A stretch of 64,000 nt of DNA from Planctomycetota bacterium. GTDB lineage: Bacteria > Planctomycetota > OFTM77. Location of the stretch: positions 1 to 64,000 of the forward strand of contig JAJDCO010000015.1 in the NCBI GenBank assembly GCA_029260795.1, in the 5' to 3' direction. Under the pieces are notes generated by a model. It saw nothing but the letters and a program-made list of their open reading frames with translations, did not search any database and was not told the origin of the DNA. The translations under genes were made by a program, and so were the position numbers. Of this stretch, positions 1-9,050 are shown one piece after another (within the stretch, counting starts at the first letter, position 1; the number at the start of each line of letters is the position of its first letter).

Positions 1-141
1 GTACTCACCGGCCACGCGCTCGCCACGCAAATGCGCTCGGACCGTGTTGCGAGAGATCCCCAGCTCCTTGGCGATCGCTCGAGCTCCAAGACCCCTCGCT
101 GAGAGTCGTTTACAATCTCTGACTTGATCCACCTCGATCAT
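1..141 (-). CDS. istA: IS21-type transposase IstA, N-terminal 47 residues (runs off the left edge)
   Basis: Reading leftward from an ATG at 141 gives an open frame to the window edge with no stop. A purine-rich ribosome site (GGGAGG) sits a few bases upstream. The peptide begins MIEVDQVRDCKRLSARGLGA and continues with a helix-turn-helix of the form IAKELGISRNTVRAHL, at about residues 22-37. That pattern is typical of the start of IstA transposases, whose N-terminus binds the IS ends. IstA is a DDE transposase that works with the ATPase IstB, but the catalytic core and istB would lie outside the window. The IS-end-like repeats just upstream (196-254 and 401-459) fit the assignment. A different HTH regulator is possible from 47 residues alone, but the repeats make an IS more likely. 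Confidence 0.7.
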   Translation of the reverse strand, partial: MIEVDQVRDCKRLSARGLGARAIAKELGISRNTVRAHLRGERVAGEY

Positions 142-195
142 ACTTCCCTCCGGGTGACCGCCGTCTTGTTCAAACAGCAGTCTCCCGGAACGGGG

Positions 196-254
196 GACTC
201 GGGGTGGGTCAGTTTTCAGCAAGCAGGTGGGTCAACTTTGGCGTAGCGCTTCCA
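196..254. repeat. IS21-like terminal repeat, copy 1
   Basis: A 59-base unit here matches 401-459 at 51 of 59 positions with no gaps. Inside it a 9-base word, ggtgggtca, occurs twice (203-211 and 226-234), 23 bases apart. IS21-family elements carry several short internal repeats at each end as transposase binding sites. The position just upstream of the istA start matches such an end. The exact IS boundary and target duplication cannot be fixed because the other end is outside the window. Confidence 0.6.
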
Positions 255-400
255 CGTCATGATCGGCTTCCTCGGAACAACCAATCGCCCTCCTCGGAAT
301 CGGCGATCGGCTTGGCTCGCAATACGCACATCGACAGACTCCTCAAGAACAACGTTCGGGCGTGAGCCACGGATCTGATCCCGGGCTGGCTGAACGCAGT

Positions 401-459
401 GACTCGGGGTGGGTCAATCCTCAACGAGCAGGAGGGTCAACTTTGGTGTAGAGCTTCCA
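401..459. repeat. IS21-like terminal repeat, copy 2
   Basis: This is a direct repeat of 196-254 (51 of 59 bases identical), 205 bases away in the same orientation. It may be a second binding unit of a long IS end, or the remnant of an earlier insertion of a related element. The stretch 255-400 between the copies and 460-597 after them hold no supportable gene. Confidence 0.5.
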
Positions 460-597
460 GCCCCTCCACAAGTCCATGGAAGCACACGGTTTCCCATGTC
501 AACGTCCCGGGTCAGAATGGGGACTTCTCGTTGTCGTCAGTGGGGAGAGATAATTGTCGCTGAGCGCGCCGGTAGGCGACAGAACCGATCAGCCTGT

Positions 598-1953
598 TCA
601 GCCGGCCCGTCGAGGCCAACGCTCCCGGATCGCCAACCAGTCTTCGGCGCGGAGTAGCAGAGTTTCCCGGAGACGACGTCCCGTGATCCGACAGAAGCTG
701 GTGACTAGGATCAGAAACAGCGCGAAGTAGGCGGAAGCGGAGCCGACAGCCGCTCCCAAGTTCCCGAACCTCGGAACCAGCCAAAGTGTCAGTCCAGTAT
801 TGACCACCAGAGCCGCCAGGCCCGCGATGACGTTGAGCCCCGGCCTGCCGCGCATGTTCAAGAAACTGGTGAGGATCTTGGCTCCTCCGGCAAAAATGGC
901 TCCCGGTAGAAGGACTATCAGAGCAGGAACGCTTGCGGCGAAAGGGGAACCGAAAACAAGGGGGATGAGCCAAGGGGAAACCGCGGCTAATCCGGCAGCG
1001 GACAGGAATCCAGCCAACAGGGCGACTCGTACGCTCCGGCAAGTGAGTTCGGCAGCGACTTCCCCGCTGGAGGAGCTGAATCGGGGGGAGAGTATGATCG
1101 AGGCCGCCGTCGGTATGAACAGTAGTAGCCAGCCAACCGACACACTGACGGCATATAGACCGACGGGACTCTTGTCTTCGCCCGCGAAGTAAGAAAGCAG
1201 CAGAGTGTCAATCTGGAGGTTACCCAGAAGGAAAACACCTACAAGTTGTACTTGGACACCGTAGCGCAAGAAGCTTCGGACGAGCTGAGCCTGGATGGAG
1301 AAACGCGGGCGCAGGATCCGCCTGCAACGCCAAAGAACATACGCGACGTGCACCGCCTCGCCCACGATCCAGGCGGATGTAGCCGCAAACAGCCCACCGT
1401 CGGCCACAACGATCAGCATCAGAAGGCCAAACAGCTTGATCGTGGCCGCTATCGCCAAGCCCACGTTGTATTGGCGAAAACGTCCAACTGCGAGAAGTAG
1501 GTTTCCGAGAGAATAAGAGGCCAGCGTCAAGGGAACGGAAAGCCCTACAGCGATCAGACAATTGTGAGGCACTCCCTTGAGAACGGTCGCTTCGAGCGAG
1601 GGCAGCAGGACGCAGTAGCCGCCGAAGCCGAGAGCTCCGACAATTGGAACCGCAAGAATCAGGTGACCAAAGACGCTCTCTCTCGAAAACTTCTTCTTAC
1701 CAAGGAAATGAACCGTAGCAGCACCGAGGCCAAGTTCACTGAACATGAAGACGATCGTCGGCACCATCGTGATGAGGCGATAGGCGCCTTTGCCGTCCAA
1801 ACCGAGCCAACGAGCCGTTATGATCCCTGAGCCGAATGCGGAGGCGTATTGCCAAACTTGAACCAGGGCGTTGGCTATCGTCGCGTCGAAGAGTCGGGCG
1901 CCTCCTATCGAGGCAGAATCCTTTGTTTCCGGAACTCCCTCGCTGCGTCGCAC
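598..1953 (-). CDS. Wzx/MATE-like polysaccharide flippase (oligosaccharide lipid flippase), 451 aa
   Basis: This is a 451-residue integral membrane protein with about twelve hydrophobic segments in pairs, the usual size and layout of Wzx-type flippases that move undecaprenyl-linked oligosaccharides across the inner membrane. The N-terminal region contains the family-like stretch ITARWLGLDGKGAYRL near residues 45-60, followed by alternating membrane helices to a basic C-terminus. The start is GTG at 1953 with AGGA about six bases upstream. It lies 12 bases after the methyltransferase gene on the same strand, so the two are probably cotranscribed. A glycosyltransferase pseudogene lies further upstream, which suggests the remains of a surface-polysaccharide locus. 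The substrate cannot be inferred. Confidence 0.85.
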   Translation of the reverse strand: MRRSEGVPETKDSASIGGARLFDATIANALVQVWQYASAFGSGIITARWLGLDGKGAYRLITMVPTIVFMFSELGLGAATVHFLGKKKFSRESVFGHLILAVPIVGALGFGGYCVLLPSLEATVLKGVPHNCLIAVGLSVPLTLASYSLGNLLLAVGRFRQYNVGLAIAATIKLFGLLMLIVVADGGLFAATSAWIVGEAVHVAYVLWRCRRILRPRFSIQAQLVRSFLRYGVQVQLVGVFLLGNLQIDTLLLSYFAGEDKSPVGLYAVSVSVGWLLLFIPTAASIILSPRFSSSSGEVAAELTCRSVRVALLAGFLSAAGLAAVSPWLIPLVFGSPFAASVPALIVLLPGAIFAGGAKILTSFLNMRGRPGLNVIAGLAALVVNTGLTLWLVPRFGNLGAAVGSASAYFALFLILVTSFCRITGRRLRETLLLRAEDWLAIRERWPRRAG

Positions 1954-1965
1954 TACGTTCCTACT

Positions 1966-2844
1966 TCAACGAGGTCGTCGCATTAACACGACGGCATTAC
2001 CCCGACCATCGTCTTGGAATCGGCCGCCAGTATGAATCAAGAGCTTCAGGAAGGGCCAGATCAAACTGAGTCGCATGTGCTGCCCACGAAATCGGCGAAA
2101 CTCGCCTTGCTTCCATGCCCATTTGGCAAGCCAACCACCATCAGTCTTGCAGGCGATTCTCTCCATCCCGTAGTCTTCGAGAATCTCCGCGAGTTCCGTG
2201 GCGCTGTACGCCTGTCCGATGTGCTCTTCTTCTTCCCAATCCGCCATCTCGGGGCAGAGGGGAAGGAATTCGTGATCATGGTCTTTGCTTGGCATTTGAA
2301 TGTGCAGGTGGCCGCCCGGACGCAAGGCTCGAACGAAGCGCGCCAGGACCTCCGCGTTGTTCTCGATGTGCTCCAGCACATGTATCGACACGATGAGGTC
2401 AAACTCCTCATGGGCATCGAGTTGTCGCAGATCAAGCTGTTCGAAGCGAACGTTTTTCAGGCCAACTCGTCGCTGAATTCTTCGGCAAACCTCGACGTTT
2501 CGGGCAAGCGAATGGAGGTCCGGGCACAGATCCACACCCAGGACCTCAGCTTCTGGAAAGCGCTCGGCTAGATAGAAACTAAACGTACCTTTTCCGCATC
2601 CGGCATCCAGCACTCGGGTCGGCTGGAGCCCACTCAGACACTGATCTAACTGCACCCGGAAGCACTCAGCTGAAGGCGACAAATTGCCGAAAAGAGAGGC
2701 GTAACTGCGCTGCAGGCGCGAAAGATCGAGACGGAAGCGCTGAACGCGACCGAACACGGCGTTCTCTCCTTCGGGGATTACTCGGAAGTCGTCATTATGG
2801 CGGCCGCGACGAGCCCTTGCGAGGGCTTCGCGGAACCGCAGCAT
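1966..2844 (-). CDS. Class I SAM-dependent methyltransferase, 292 aa
   Basis: The protein has a Rossmann SAM-binding core. Motif I reads VLDAGCGKG at residues 78-86, an acidic residue closes the next strand in the stretch VLGVDLCPD, and the post-motif segment is FDLIVSIHVLEHIENN near residue 150. The H-V-L-E-H signature is typical of the Methyltransf_11/UbiE-COQ5 type of small-molecule or sugar methyltransferases. The first 70 residues are a basic helical extension. It sits between the flippase gene and the GT87-type pseudogene, so a role in modifying a surface glycan or its lipid carrier is plausible. The acceptor is not evident from the sequence. Confidence 0.8.
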   Translation of the reverse strand: MLRFREALARARRGRHNDDFRVIPEGENAVFGRVQRFRLDLSRLQRSYASLFGNLSPSAECFRVQLDQCLSGLQPTRVLDAGCGKGTFSFYLAERFPEAEVLGVDLCPDLHSLARNVEVCRRIQRRVGLKNVRFEQLDLRQLDAHEEFDLIVSIHVLEHIENNAEVLARFVRALRPGGHLHIQMPSKDHDHEFLPLCPEMADWEEEEHIGQAYSATELAEILEDYGMERIACKTDGGWLAKWAWKQGEFRRFRGQHMRLSLIWPFLKLLIHTGGRFQDDGRGNAVVLMRRPR

Positions 2845-2865
2845 ACCTGCCGAACCGCAGAAGGG

Positions 2866-3710
2866 TCAAGGTCGGCCGACAACTGCCCCGGGGATCGGGC
2901 GTCCGACGATCCAGACGCCGAAGCCCCGGCCACCACCATCGCTCACACGCAGCCTTCCGCTGAAGGCCAGCCAACCCGAAGACGAGCCCGAGGGCCCTGG
3001 CCGCTTCGGGCCGTTCCCTTTCGTCGGCGCGCCAGATCAGCACCGACATCAGCAATGCGGGAAAGTCTTGTACAATGTCGAGGGATACAGCAACAAGGCC
3101 CAATCACCCCACAACCCGGCGATCGACTCGAAGGGAGCCGACCGTCGAGCCCGAAGTGAGATCCAGACCACTCCGAGTGTCGCCAGCGTCGCGGGTGCGA
3201 GGAATGGCTGGAGAGACCAAGCCTCGACCATTCCGCTGGAGCTCGGCGCACCCCCGAACCATCGATCGCAGCTCGCCAGGAGAGACTAGTTCACGGGCTG
3301 GCCGTAGAAGGCCGCCGGTGCTGCCGCGGGCCCATGCTCGCGATAGTGGTCAAACATACCGGCCGGGAGAATCAAGTAGGCGGCTCCCATTGCTAGCCCG
3401 ACGCCGAGAGCTCCCGGAAGCGCCGCCTTGGCTCGTCGGCCGAAGATCAGGGCTGATGAGCCAAAGGAGCACCAGATGCTTGGCGAAGGTGCCGGCTGTC
3501 AACGCGACGCCCGCCCAGAGGGGTCGTGCCGTGGCCCAGAGGACGGTCAGGGCCGAAACCGGCCCTGATCACGGCCATCCCGAGGATTCCGATCCCCCAC
3601 CGGGCTCGGAGACGGCTCCGCCGGGCCATCCGGGCCTCGAGGGTCGGACGGAACAGGACGCCGAGCGCTGCGATCACACCCAAGATCGCAACGGCTCGCT
3701 GAGACGTCAT
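2866..3710 (-). pseudogene. Decayed GT87/DUF2029-type membrane glycosyltransferase
   Basis: No single frame spans this stretch, but joined minus-strand frames give a coherent multi-spanning membrane protein. The fragments include RPLWAGVALTAGTFAKHLVL, then LIFGRRAKAALPGALGVGLA, then FYGQPVN, a TAG at 3288-3286, and SLLASCDRWFGG in the same frame. The order 'xPxxAGxALxxGxxxKxxxxL', a paired basic segment and then 'GxxxNQSL' is characteristic of GT87 polyprenol-phosphate mannosyltransferase-like proteins. The TAG occupies the Gln of NQSL, so a CAG-to-TAG change explains it. Frame changes are needed near 3565, 3462, 3068 and 2975, and the last frame stops at 2866. The N-terminal third is missing. 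Four shifts plus a nonsense codon in one gene argue for real decay rather than sequencing error. Confidence 0.7.
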
Positions 3711-3746
3711 GCCGGATGCCTACTCGTCTCAGCGAAGCGGTGTCGC

Positions 3747-5030
3747 TCAGATTCCGTCCTGAGCAGCCGTGCGGACGGCCGCGACGAAGTGATCGAGCTC
3801 CCGAAGACTCGTGTAGACGTGCGGCGAGATACGCAGCCCGCTGAACTGGGGATGGTTGATGCCAGTCGTGATGATTTGATGCTTAGTCAGGAGGTACGCG
3901 CCGAGGTCGCGCACGGGCACTCCCACCAGCTCGAAGGTCGCGATGCCCCCCGACAGGCCGGGGTCGCGGGAGGTGTGCAGGCAAAAGCCTTCGAGATCCT
4001 GCAGGCGATCGACCCAGTAGTCTCGGAGAAACCTCAGCCTCGCCTCCTTGCGGGCCGTGCCGATCTGCTCCTGAAACTGGATCGCCTCGCTGATCGCGAG
4101 CGGGATGGGAACGGGATAGGTCCCGATCTGCTCGAGCTTTCGAATGTCGGTACTCGAGGCCTCGGTGTGCGCGAAGAGTGGCCAGAGTGGCCCGATGCGC
4201 TTCGAACGCACCCAGAGTAGCCCGGTCCCGATGGGCGCCGAGAGCCACTTGTGCAGGCTGGCCCCGAAGTAGTCGACACCGAGGTCGGGAATCGCGAAGT
4301 CGATGTGCGCGAAGGAGTGCGCGCCGTCGACGATCACCTGGACGTCACGTCCCCGTACGAGGTCCGCGATCTCCCGCACCGGGAGGAGAGTCCCGGTCAG
4401 GTTGATCATGTGGCAGAGGTGGACGACCTTGGTCCGTTCGCTCAACCCGGCGCGAAAAGCCGACACGATTGCTTCACGGCTGGGGGGCGGAGTCGGGATC
4501 GAGATCTGCCGCAGCACGATTCCGTCTCGCAGCTCGCGCTGACGCCACGCATTGATCATGCGCGGGTAGTCCTGATCGGTCGTCAGGACCTCGTCTCCTG
4601 GCTCGAGATTCAGGCCAAAGATCACCGTATCCAGGGACTCGGTGGCGTTTCGCGTGATCGCGATCTCTTCTGCGGGCGCACCCGCCAACCGAGCGAGCCG
4701 CTGGCGGACGAGCTCCTTGCGAGGCTCGAGATGCCGCCACATCGTGTAGCTCGGTGCCCCATTGGAGTAGGCCAGATCTCGCCGCAAGGCCTCCTGCACG
4801 GTTCTCGGAGATGGACTGACTCCGCCGTTGTTCAGGTTGATGAGAGCGCGATCGACAGGATAGGCCGCCTGGATCACGGCCCAGAAGTCCTCATCGCGAG
4901 CGACATCTTCGACCGAGCGGCCTTCGAGCTCGGGCCAAGGTCCCGGCGCCGCGGAGGCGGGCGAGGCGGTCCAGCCCAGAGCGGTCGCTGCTCCGAAGCT
5001 CTCGATGAATCCTCGGCGCGTCATTCCCAT
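3747..5030 (-). CDS. Class V PLP-dependent aminotransferase-fold enzyme with Tat-like signal, 427 aa
   Basis: The protein has the class V aminotransferase fold (cysteine desulfurase/isopenicillin-N epimerase group). The Schiff-base lysine is K261 in [11 protein letters not shown], and the PLP-ring Asp is D235 in IVDGAHS. An N-terminal NNGGVSPSP segment at about residues 67-75 is typical of the CefD-like group. The first 28 residues, with [10 protein letters not shown] followed by an Ala-rich hydrophobic stretch ending in ASAAP, look like a twin-arginine signal peptide. That would place a cofactor-loaded enzyme outside the cytoplasm. GGAGG lies eight bases before the ATG. The gene is single on its strand, with the truncated pseudogene 36 bases downstream. 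The substrate is unknown; epimerase, desulfurase-like or lyase activity are all possible. Confidence 0.8.
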   Translation of the reverse strand: MGMTRRGFIESFGAATALGWTASPASAAPGPWPELEGRSVEDVARDEDFWAVIQAAYPVDRALINLNNGGVSPSPRTVQEALRRDLAYSNGAPSYTMWRHLEPRKELVRQRLARLAGAPAEEIAITRNATESLDTVIFGLNLEPGDEVLTTDQDYPRMINAWRQRELRDGIVLRQISIPTPPPSREAIVSAFRAGLSERTKVVHLCHMINLTGTLLPVREIADLVRGRDVQVIVDGAHSFAHIDFAIPDLGVDYFGASLHKWLSAPIGTGLLWVRSKRIGPLWPLFAHTEASSTDIRKLEQIGTYPVPIPLAISEAIQFQEQIGTARKEARLRFLRDYWVDRLQDLEGFCLHTSRDPGLSGGIATFELVGVPVRDLGAYLLTKHQIITTGINHPQFSGLRISPHVYTSLRELDHFVAAVRTAAQDGI

Positions 5031-5417
5031 GGATCAGGCCTCCAGCTCGTCGTTTCGTATTGCCGATGCGGCATGATACCAGGCTTCCGGTCCGGAAACA
5101 GGCCCCCTGAAGGGAGTGAGACGCCGTTTGGGGGACCTGAAAGAACCTCGACACCTGCTCTCTCGACAGAGAGGCGGCCTCGTGTTAATCTCACCGAGGT
5201 CTATACTTGGGGTTGCCTACCTGCCCGACCCACACCTGAGAGCTCGAGACGGCGCTGCACGCGGTCTCGGTCAACCGGCAAGAGAAGAAGATCCCGAGCT
5301 TTGCTCGGTGCGATCCCGCACCCTCTCGGCAAAGCAGCTCGGGTCAACGAATACCGAACGGGGAGCGATCGAATCGCCCCTCAGATACTCATCGATTCAT
5401 TCAAGGGAATGGAGTTT
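5031..5417. other. Intergenic region between the aminotransferase and infA
   Basis: 387 bases separate the two divergent genes. I see no credible coding frame. A partly self-complementary segment around 5297-5347 (cccgagctttgc against gcaaagcagctcggg, with a three-base interruption) could form a hairpin in the infA leader, but nothing identifies it as a known regulatory element. Confidence 0.4.
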
Positions 5418-5636
5418 ATGGCAAAAGAAGAAGGCATTCGACTAGAAGGCATCGTTCGCGAGGCGCTCGCGAACACTCGATTTCGGGTGGAGCTACCCGA
5501 GCAGGGTCACATGATCCACGCTCACCTCGCGGGACGCCTCCGAAAGCATTTCATCCGCATTCTTCCCGGTGACAAGGTCACGGTCGAGGTCTCCCCTTAC
5601 GACCTCACGAAGGGTCGCATCGTCTACCGCCAGTGA
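5418..5636 (+). CDS. infA: Translation initiation factor IF-1, 72 aa
   Basis: This is a complete 72-residue IF-1, the normal length. It starts [13 protein letters not shown] and contains the S1/OB-fold segments [39 protein letters not shown] and [18 protein letters not shown]-1 binds the 30S A site during initiation and works with IF-2 and IF-3. I chose ATG 5418 because GGAG lies five bases before it and MAKEE is the conserved start. An in-frame ATG at 5409 would add three residues. The gene stands alone rather than in the ribosomal-protein cluster where infA often sits. Confidence 0.95.
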   Translation: MAKEEGIRLEGIVREALANTRFRVELPEQGHMIHAHLAGRLRKHFIRILPGDKVTVEVSPYDLTKGRIVYRQ

Positions 5637-5731
5637 CGAGCACTCTCTTCGTCCTCCCGACGCGCATTCTGCGTGCTCAATGATCGCCTGGCGCCGTGCT
5701 CGCCCGCAGCGGCGCCGCCTTGCTGGACGAA

Positions 5732-7327
5732 TCAGCTCTCGAGCACCTGCTGCCAGCGCTCGACAATGTCTTCCGGCAAGACCTCTCCCTCGTCGATCCA
5801 GATCAGATGGGTCCACGGGAGTGCTCGCTCGCTCAGATCACGACGGCTGACGTTTGAGCGTTGGAAGCGAACCAGAGCTCGAAAGACCTGCTCTTCGATC
5901 TCCCAAAGACGTTCCAGCGGGCCGGGTGGCAGGGCTGCCAAAGCAGCGCGGGCCTCGGATGCCGTCAGATCGATCTCCAGATCGATACCGCGTCGGACCT
6001 CGGCATCTTTGGGTTGATCCAGCGGCCAACGGACGATCCAACGCGCGGGAAGTGATTCCCAGAGTCGATCCCAGGGACCTCGCAGGCGTGCCGCGAGATC
6101 TGCTTCGGGTCTTCGCTGCCATTCGAAGTAGGCCGGGAGGTCCCAGACCCGTCGACCGGTCCTCAGCTCGAGCAGTCGATTGGCGAGTCTGGCGCGAGGT
6201 CCCTCTTCGGTCAGCAAGGACAGCAACGACACATTCGCAAAGTCGGAGTCTCCGAGGAGGCCGCTCGCTTCCGCGGTCAGCCATTGCTCCTGGGTCAGAT
6301 CTCTCACACCGGCCCACCAGGCCCGGGCTAGCTCCCAGTCGGCGAACTCTCGCCCCGCCTCGGAGGCCAGTCTCCGCAGCCATGCGGCCTCGAGAAACTC
6401 CCACGCGACCTCGTCGCCGATCGGCCCGGTCTGCTGCCAGACGAGCATCTGCTCGATCGTCAACGCCCTTCGCTGGTCTCGCGTCAGGGGTGCCTCGGCG
6501 AGAGCTCGGACATGGCCCACGATCTGATCACGCACCGCGGGTCCCAGCCCTCGCGCCTCGGAGAAGATCGGTGCCAGGAAATGGAGATCGAACTCCTCTT
6601 CCCCATGGAGCTCGGGCATGCCCAGACGCCACATGAGCTGCGGCAGACGCCAATGAGCGAGCAAAACGTAGGCGGCGACGTCGCAGACGCGAACCGCCCG
6701 CGCCGGTCGTCGATCATCGAGCAGGGGTGTCCAGGCTTCGACGACAGCCGGATCCTCGCTCTCGAGGGCGAGCCCGGCGACCGCGGCCAAGGCAGATCCG
6801 CTGAGGTCCCAAACGCCCCAGCTCGCCACCGCCTCCGTGGACCGACGGATGGCCTCGGGCCCGCGATCGACCAGGTCGAAGAACGCTTTCCGCGTGTCGT
6901 AGTTCCAACCTCCCGGGTCGCGTGCAATCACGTCCAGACCGAAGCCGATCCGTGCCGAGGCCGGAACGCGCTCGGCCGCCCCCAGTGCATCGAGGACCTC
7001 GACCGTCGGATACCCGAAGCGGCCATCGTCCGTCTCGAGGAGTGCGACGAGATCGTCGACGATCTCGGGCCCCCATTGAATGAGGACATCGCGTGCCACC
7101 GTGCGATCGGCGGTCATCGGCTCGTGGAGGCGGTGGACGAGCTGACGCCACTGAGTACCTTTCACGACGAAATGCTGAATGATCATCCAGGTCGAGATGA
7201 CGACGATCGCGGTGACCGGCAGAATCCAGAGGAGCAGGCGGCGGTGACGCCTTCCTTCCGTCGCTCGGCGTTCGGCTCGGCGAGCGGAGCGCTCCCGGAG
7301 CTTGCTATCGTTCGTGAGGGTCGACAT
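5732..7327 (-). CDS. Membrane-anchored hypothetical protein, 531 aa
   Basis: I do not recognise this family. The chosen ATG gives MSTLTNDSKL, then a very basic cytoplasmic segment rich in Arg at residues 10-27 and a single membrane helix at about residues 28-50 (LLLWILPVTAIVVISTWMII). A long soluble domain of alternating helices follows, with Trp- and Leu-rich stretches such as WDLSGSALAAVAGLAL and MLVWQQTGPIGDEVAWEFL. Repeating helical pairs suggest an alpha-solenoid (HEAT-like) fold, but no repeat consensus is clear. Positive residues before the helix predict the C-terminal domain outside the cytoplasm. The open frame extends further upstream, but that part is Gly/Arg-rich and unlike protein. 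The gene is divergent from the M32 peptidase gene. Confidence 0.6.
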   Translation of the reverse strand: MSTLTNDSKLRERSARRAERRATEGRRHRRLLLWILPVTAIVVISTWMIIQHFVVKGTQWRQLVHRLHEPMTADRTVARDVLIQWGPEIVDDLVALLETDDGRFGYPTVEVLDALGAAERVPASARIGFGLDVIARDPGGWNYDTRKAFFDLVDRGPEAIRRSTEAVASWGVWDLSGSALAAVAGLALESEDPAVVEAWTPLLDDRRPARAVRVCDVAAYVLLAHWRLPQLMWRLGMPELHGEEEFDLHFLAPIFSEARGLGPAVRDQIVGHVRALAEAPLTRDQRRALTIEQMLVWQQTGPIGDEVAWEFLEAAWLRRLASEAGREFADWELARAWWAGVRDLTQEQWLTAEASGLLGDSDFANVSLLSLLTEEGPRARLANRLLELRTGRRVWDLPAYFEWQRRPEADLAARLRGPWDRLWESLPARWIVRWPLDQPKDAEVRRGIDLEIDLTASEARAALAALPPGPLERLWEIEEQVFRALVRFQRSNVSRRDLSERALPWTHLIWIDEGEVLPEDIVERWQQVLES

Positions 7328-7541
7328 GCATCCATGATGACGCCCGATCTCGAGCCGGGCAATGGTTGGCTGAAACCCTCCGCGCTCGCTCCCCGTCTTG
7401 CCAAGGCTCCCAGCCCAGGTCATCATTGGGCCCTCTCGCCCCTCGGATGGACGGCCCGGCCTGCAGTCCCGCCGAAACCGGCCGCTCGAGCGGCCGATCC
7501 CGGGGACGAGCCCGCCCGAATGGGGACCCTGGAAGAGAGAC

Positions 7542-9047
7542 ATGAGCACTCGAGAGATCTACGACCAATTCCACCGACACATCCGTCGGCTCGGCGACCT
7601 GAGAACGGCGAGCCATGTGCTCGAGTGGGATCAGGAGACGTACATGCCTCCCAAGGGGGCCACCGCCCGCGGGCAGGTGCTCGGAACGCTCGCCGGCCTG
7701 GCCCACGACCAACTCACCTCGGATCGCCTCGGGAGATGGATCGACGAGATGCTCGCCGCATCGAGCGAGCTCGACGAACGCCAGCGGGCCAACGTGCGTG
7801 AGGTCCAACGCGACCGCGAGCGCGCGCGCAAGCTACCCCGTGAGCTGGTCGAGCGCCTCTCGCTGGCAGCCTCTCGCGGGCTGGAAGTCTGGAAGCATGC
7901 CCGCGAGACGAATCGCTTCGCCTTGTTTGCCCCCGAGCTCGAGAAGCAGGTCGAGCTGCAACGCGAAGTCGCAGAAGCCTATGGCTACACCGGTCACCCT
8001 TACGATGCCTTGCTCGAAGGCTACGAGCCCGGTGCTCGCGTCGCCGACCTGGACCCACTGTTTCGCGAGCTCGAAGAGGTGCTGGTGCCACTGGTCCGTG
8101 CCATTCAGACCTCCGAGACGCCCATCGACTCGAGCATCCTGCGCGGCGACTTTCCTCCCGAACGCCAGAAGAAGTTCGCCCTGGAGGTAATCGCGGCAAT
8201 CGGGTTCGACTTGGACGCCGGTCGGGTGGACGTCTCCGCGCATCCGTTCTGCAGCGGCTTCGCTCCTCAGGATGTCCGCCTCACGACGCGCTTTTCACCT
8301 CGCGATCTGCGGCCGGCGGTCTTCGGGCTGTTCCACGAGGCCGGCCATGGCCTGTACGAGCAGGGCCTCGAGCCGTCCGAGCGCGGCCTCCCGATCGGTC
8401 AAGCGGTCTCGATGGGCGTTCACGAGTCCCAGTCTCGGCTCTGGGAGAACGTCATCGGTCGCAGCCGACCTTTCTGGCAACGTTTCTTTCCCCGAATCGA
8501 GTCGCTGTTTCCGATGCTCTTCGGCCGCGACATGGAAGACTTCTACCGCGCGATCAATGCCGTCGAGCCTTCCTTCATTCGAGTCGAGGCCGACGAGGTC
8601 ACCTACAATCTCCACATCATCCTGCGGTATCAGATCGAGAAGGCGCTGCTCAGCCGCGAGCTCGCGGTCAAGGACTTGCCAACCGCCTGGAACGAGAAGA
8701 TGCGGACCCTGCTCGGCGTCACTCCTCCCGACGATGCCCAGGGCGTCTTACAAGACGTGCACTGGTCGATGGGAGCATTCGGATACTTTCCGACCTACGC
8801 GCTCGGCAACCTGTATGCTGCGCAGATTCACCGACAAGCCCAGCTCGAGCTGCCCCGGCTCTGGAGTGACATCGCGGCCGGGCGCTTCGCACCGCTGCGC
8901 GAATGGCTCCGAGAAAAGGTTCATCGGAACGGGCGTCGTTGGCTCCCTCGCCAGCTCCTGAAAGAGATCACCGGTGAACCCCCGTCCGCCGAGTTCTTCT
9001 GCGACTACCTGCGCCGCAAGTACGGCGAGCTGTACCGACTGGGCTGA
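7542..9047 (+). CDS. Family M32 metallocarboxypeptidase (carboxypeptidase Taq type), 501 aa
   Basis: This is a zinc carboxypeptidase removing C-terminal residues, probably in cytoplasmic peptide turnover. The HExxH motif is HEAGH at residues 265-269, followed by LYEQG and, about twenty residues on, GVHESQSRLWENVIG, which supplies the third zinc ligand and the conserved Glu of M32. The N-terminal WDQETYMPP and the C-terminal YALGNLYAAQ are also hallmarks of the family. 501 residues is the normal length. I chose ATG 7542 because a GGAAGAGAG purine run precedes it and the peptide starts MSTREIYDQF. The SGNH hydrolase gene begins directly after its stop, so the two are likely cotranscribed. Confidence 0.93.
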   Translation: MSTREIYDQFHRHIRRLGDLRTASHVLEWDQETYMPPKGATARGQVLGTLAGLAHDQLTSDRLGRWIDEMLAASSELDERQRANVREVQRDRERARKLPRELVERLSLAASRGLEVWKHARETNRFALFAPELEKQVELQREVAEAYGYTGHPYDALLEGYEPGARVADLDPLFRELEEVLVPLVRAIQTSETPIDSSILRGDFPPERQKKFALEVIAAIGFDLDAGRVDVSAHPFCSGFAPQDVRLTTRFSPRDLRPAVFGLFHEAGHGLYEQGLEPSERGLPIGQAVSMGVHESQSRLWENVIGRSRPFWQRFFPRIESLFPMLFGRDMEDFYRAINAVEPSFIRVEADEVTYNLHIILRYQIEKALLSRELAVKDLPTAWNEKMRTLLGVTPPDDAQGVLQDVHWSMGAFGYFPTYALGNLYAAQIHRQAQLELPRLWSDIAAGRFAPLREWLREKVHRNGRRWLPRQLLKEITGEPPSAEFFCDYLRRKYGELYRLG

Positions 9048-9050
9048 GTG

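Noticed and set aside
4251..5417. Long plus-strand frame covering the region before infA
   Set aside because: It runs antisense to the aminotransferase, its translation is rich in Arg, Ser and Asp with no motif, and the only conserved part is the infA product itself, which starts at 5418.
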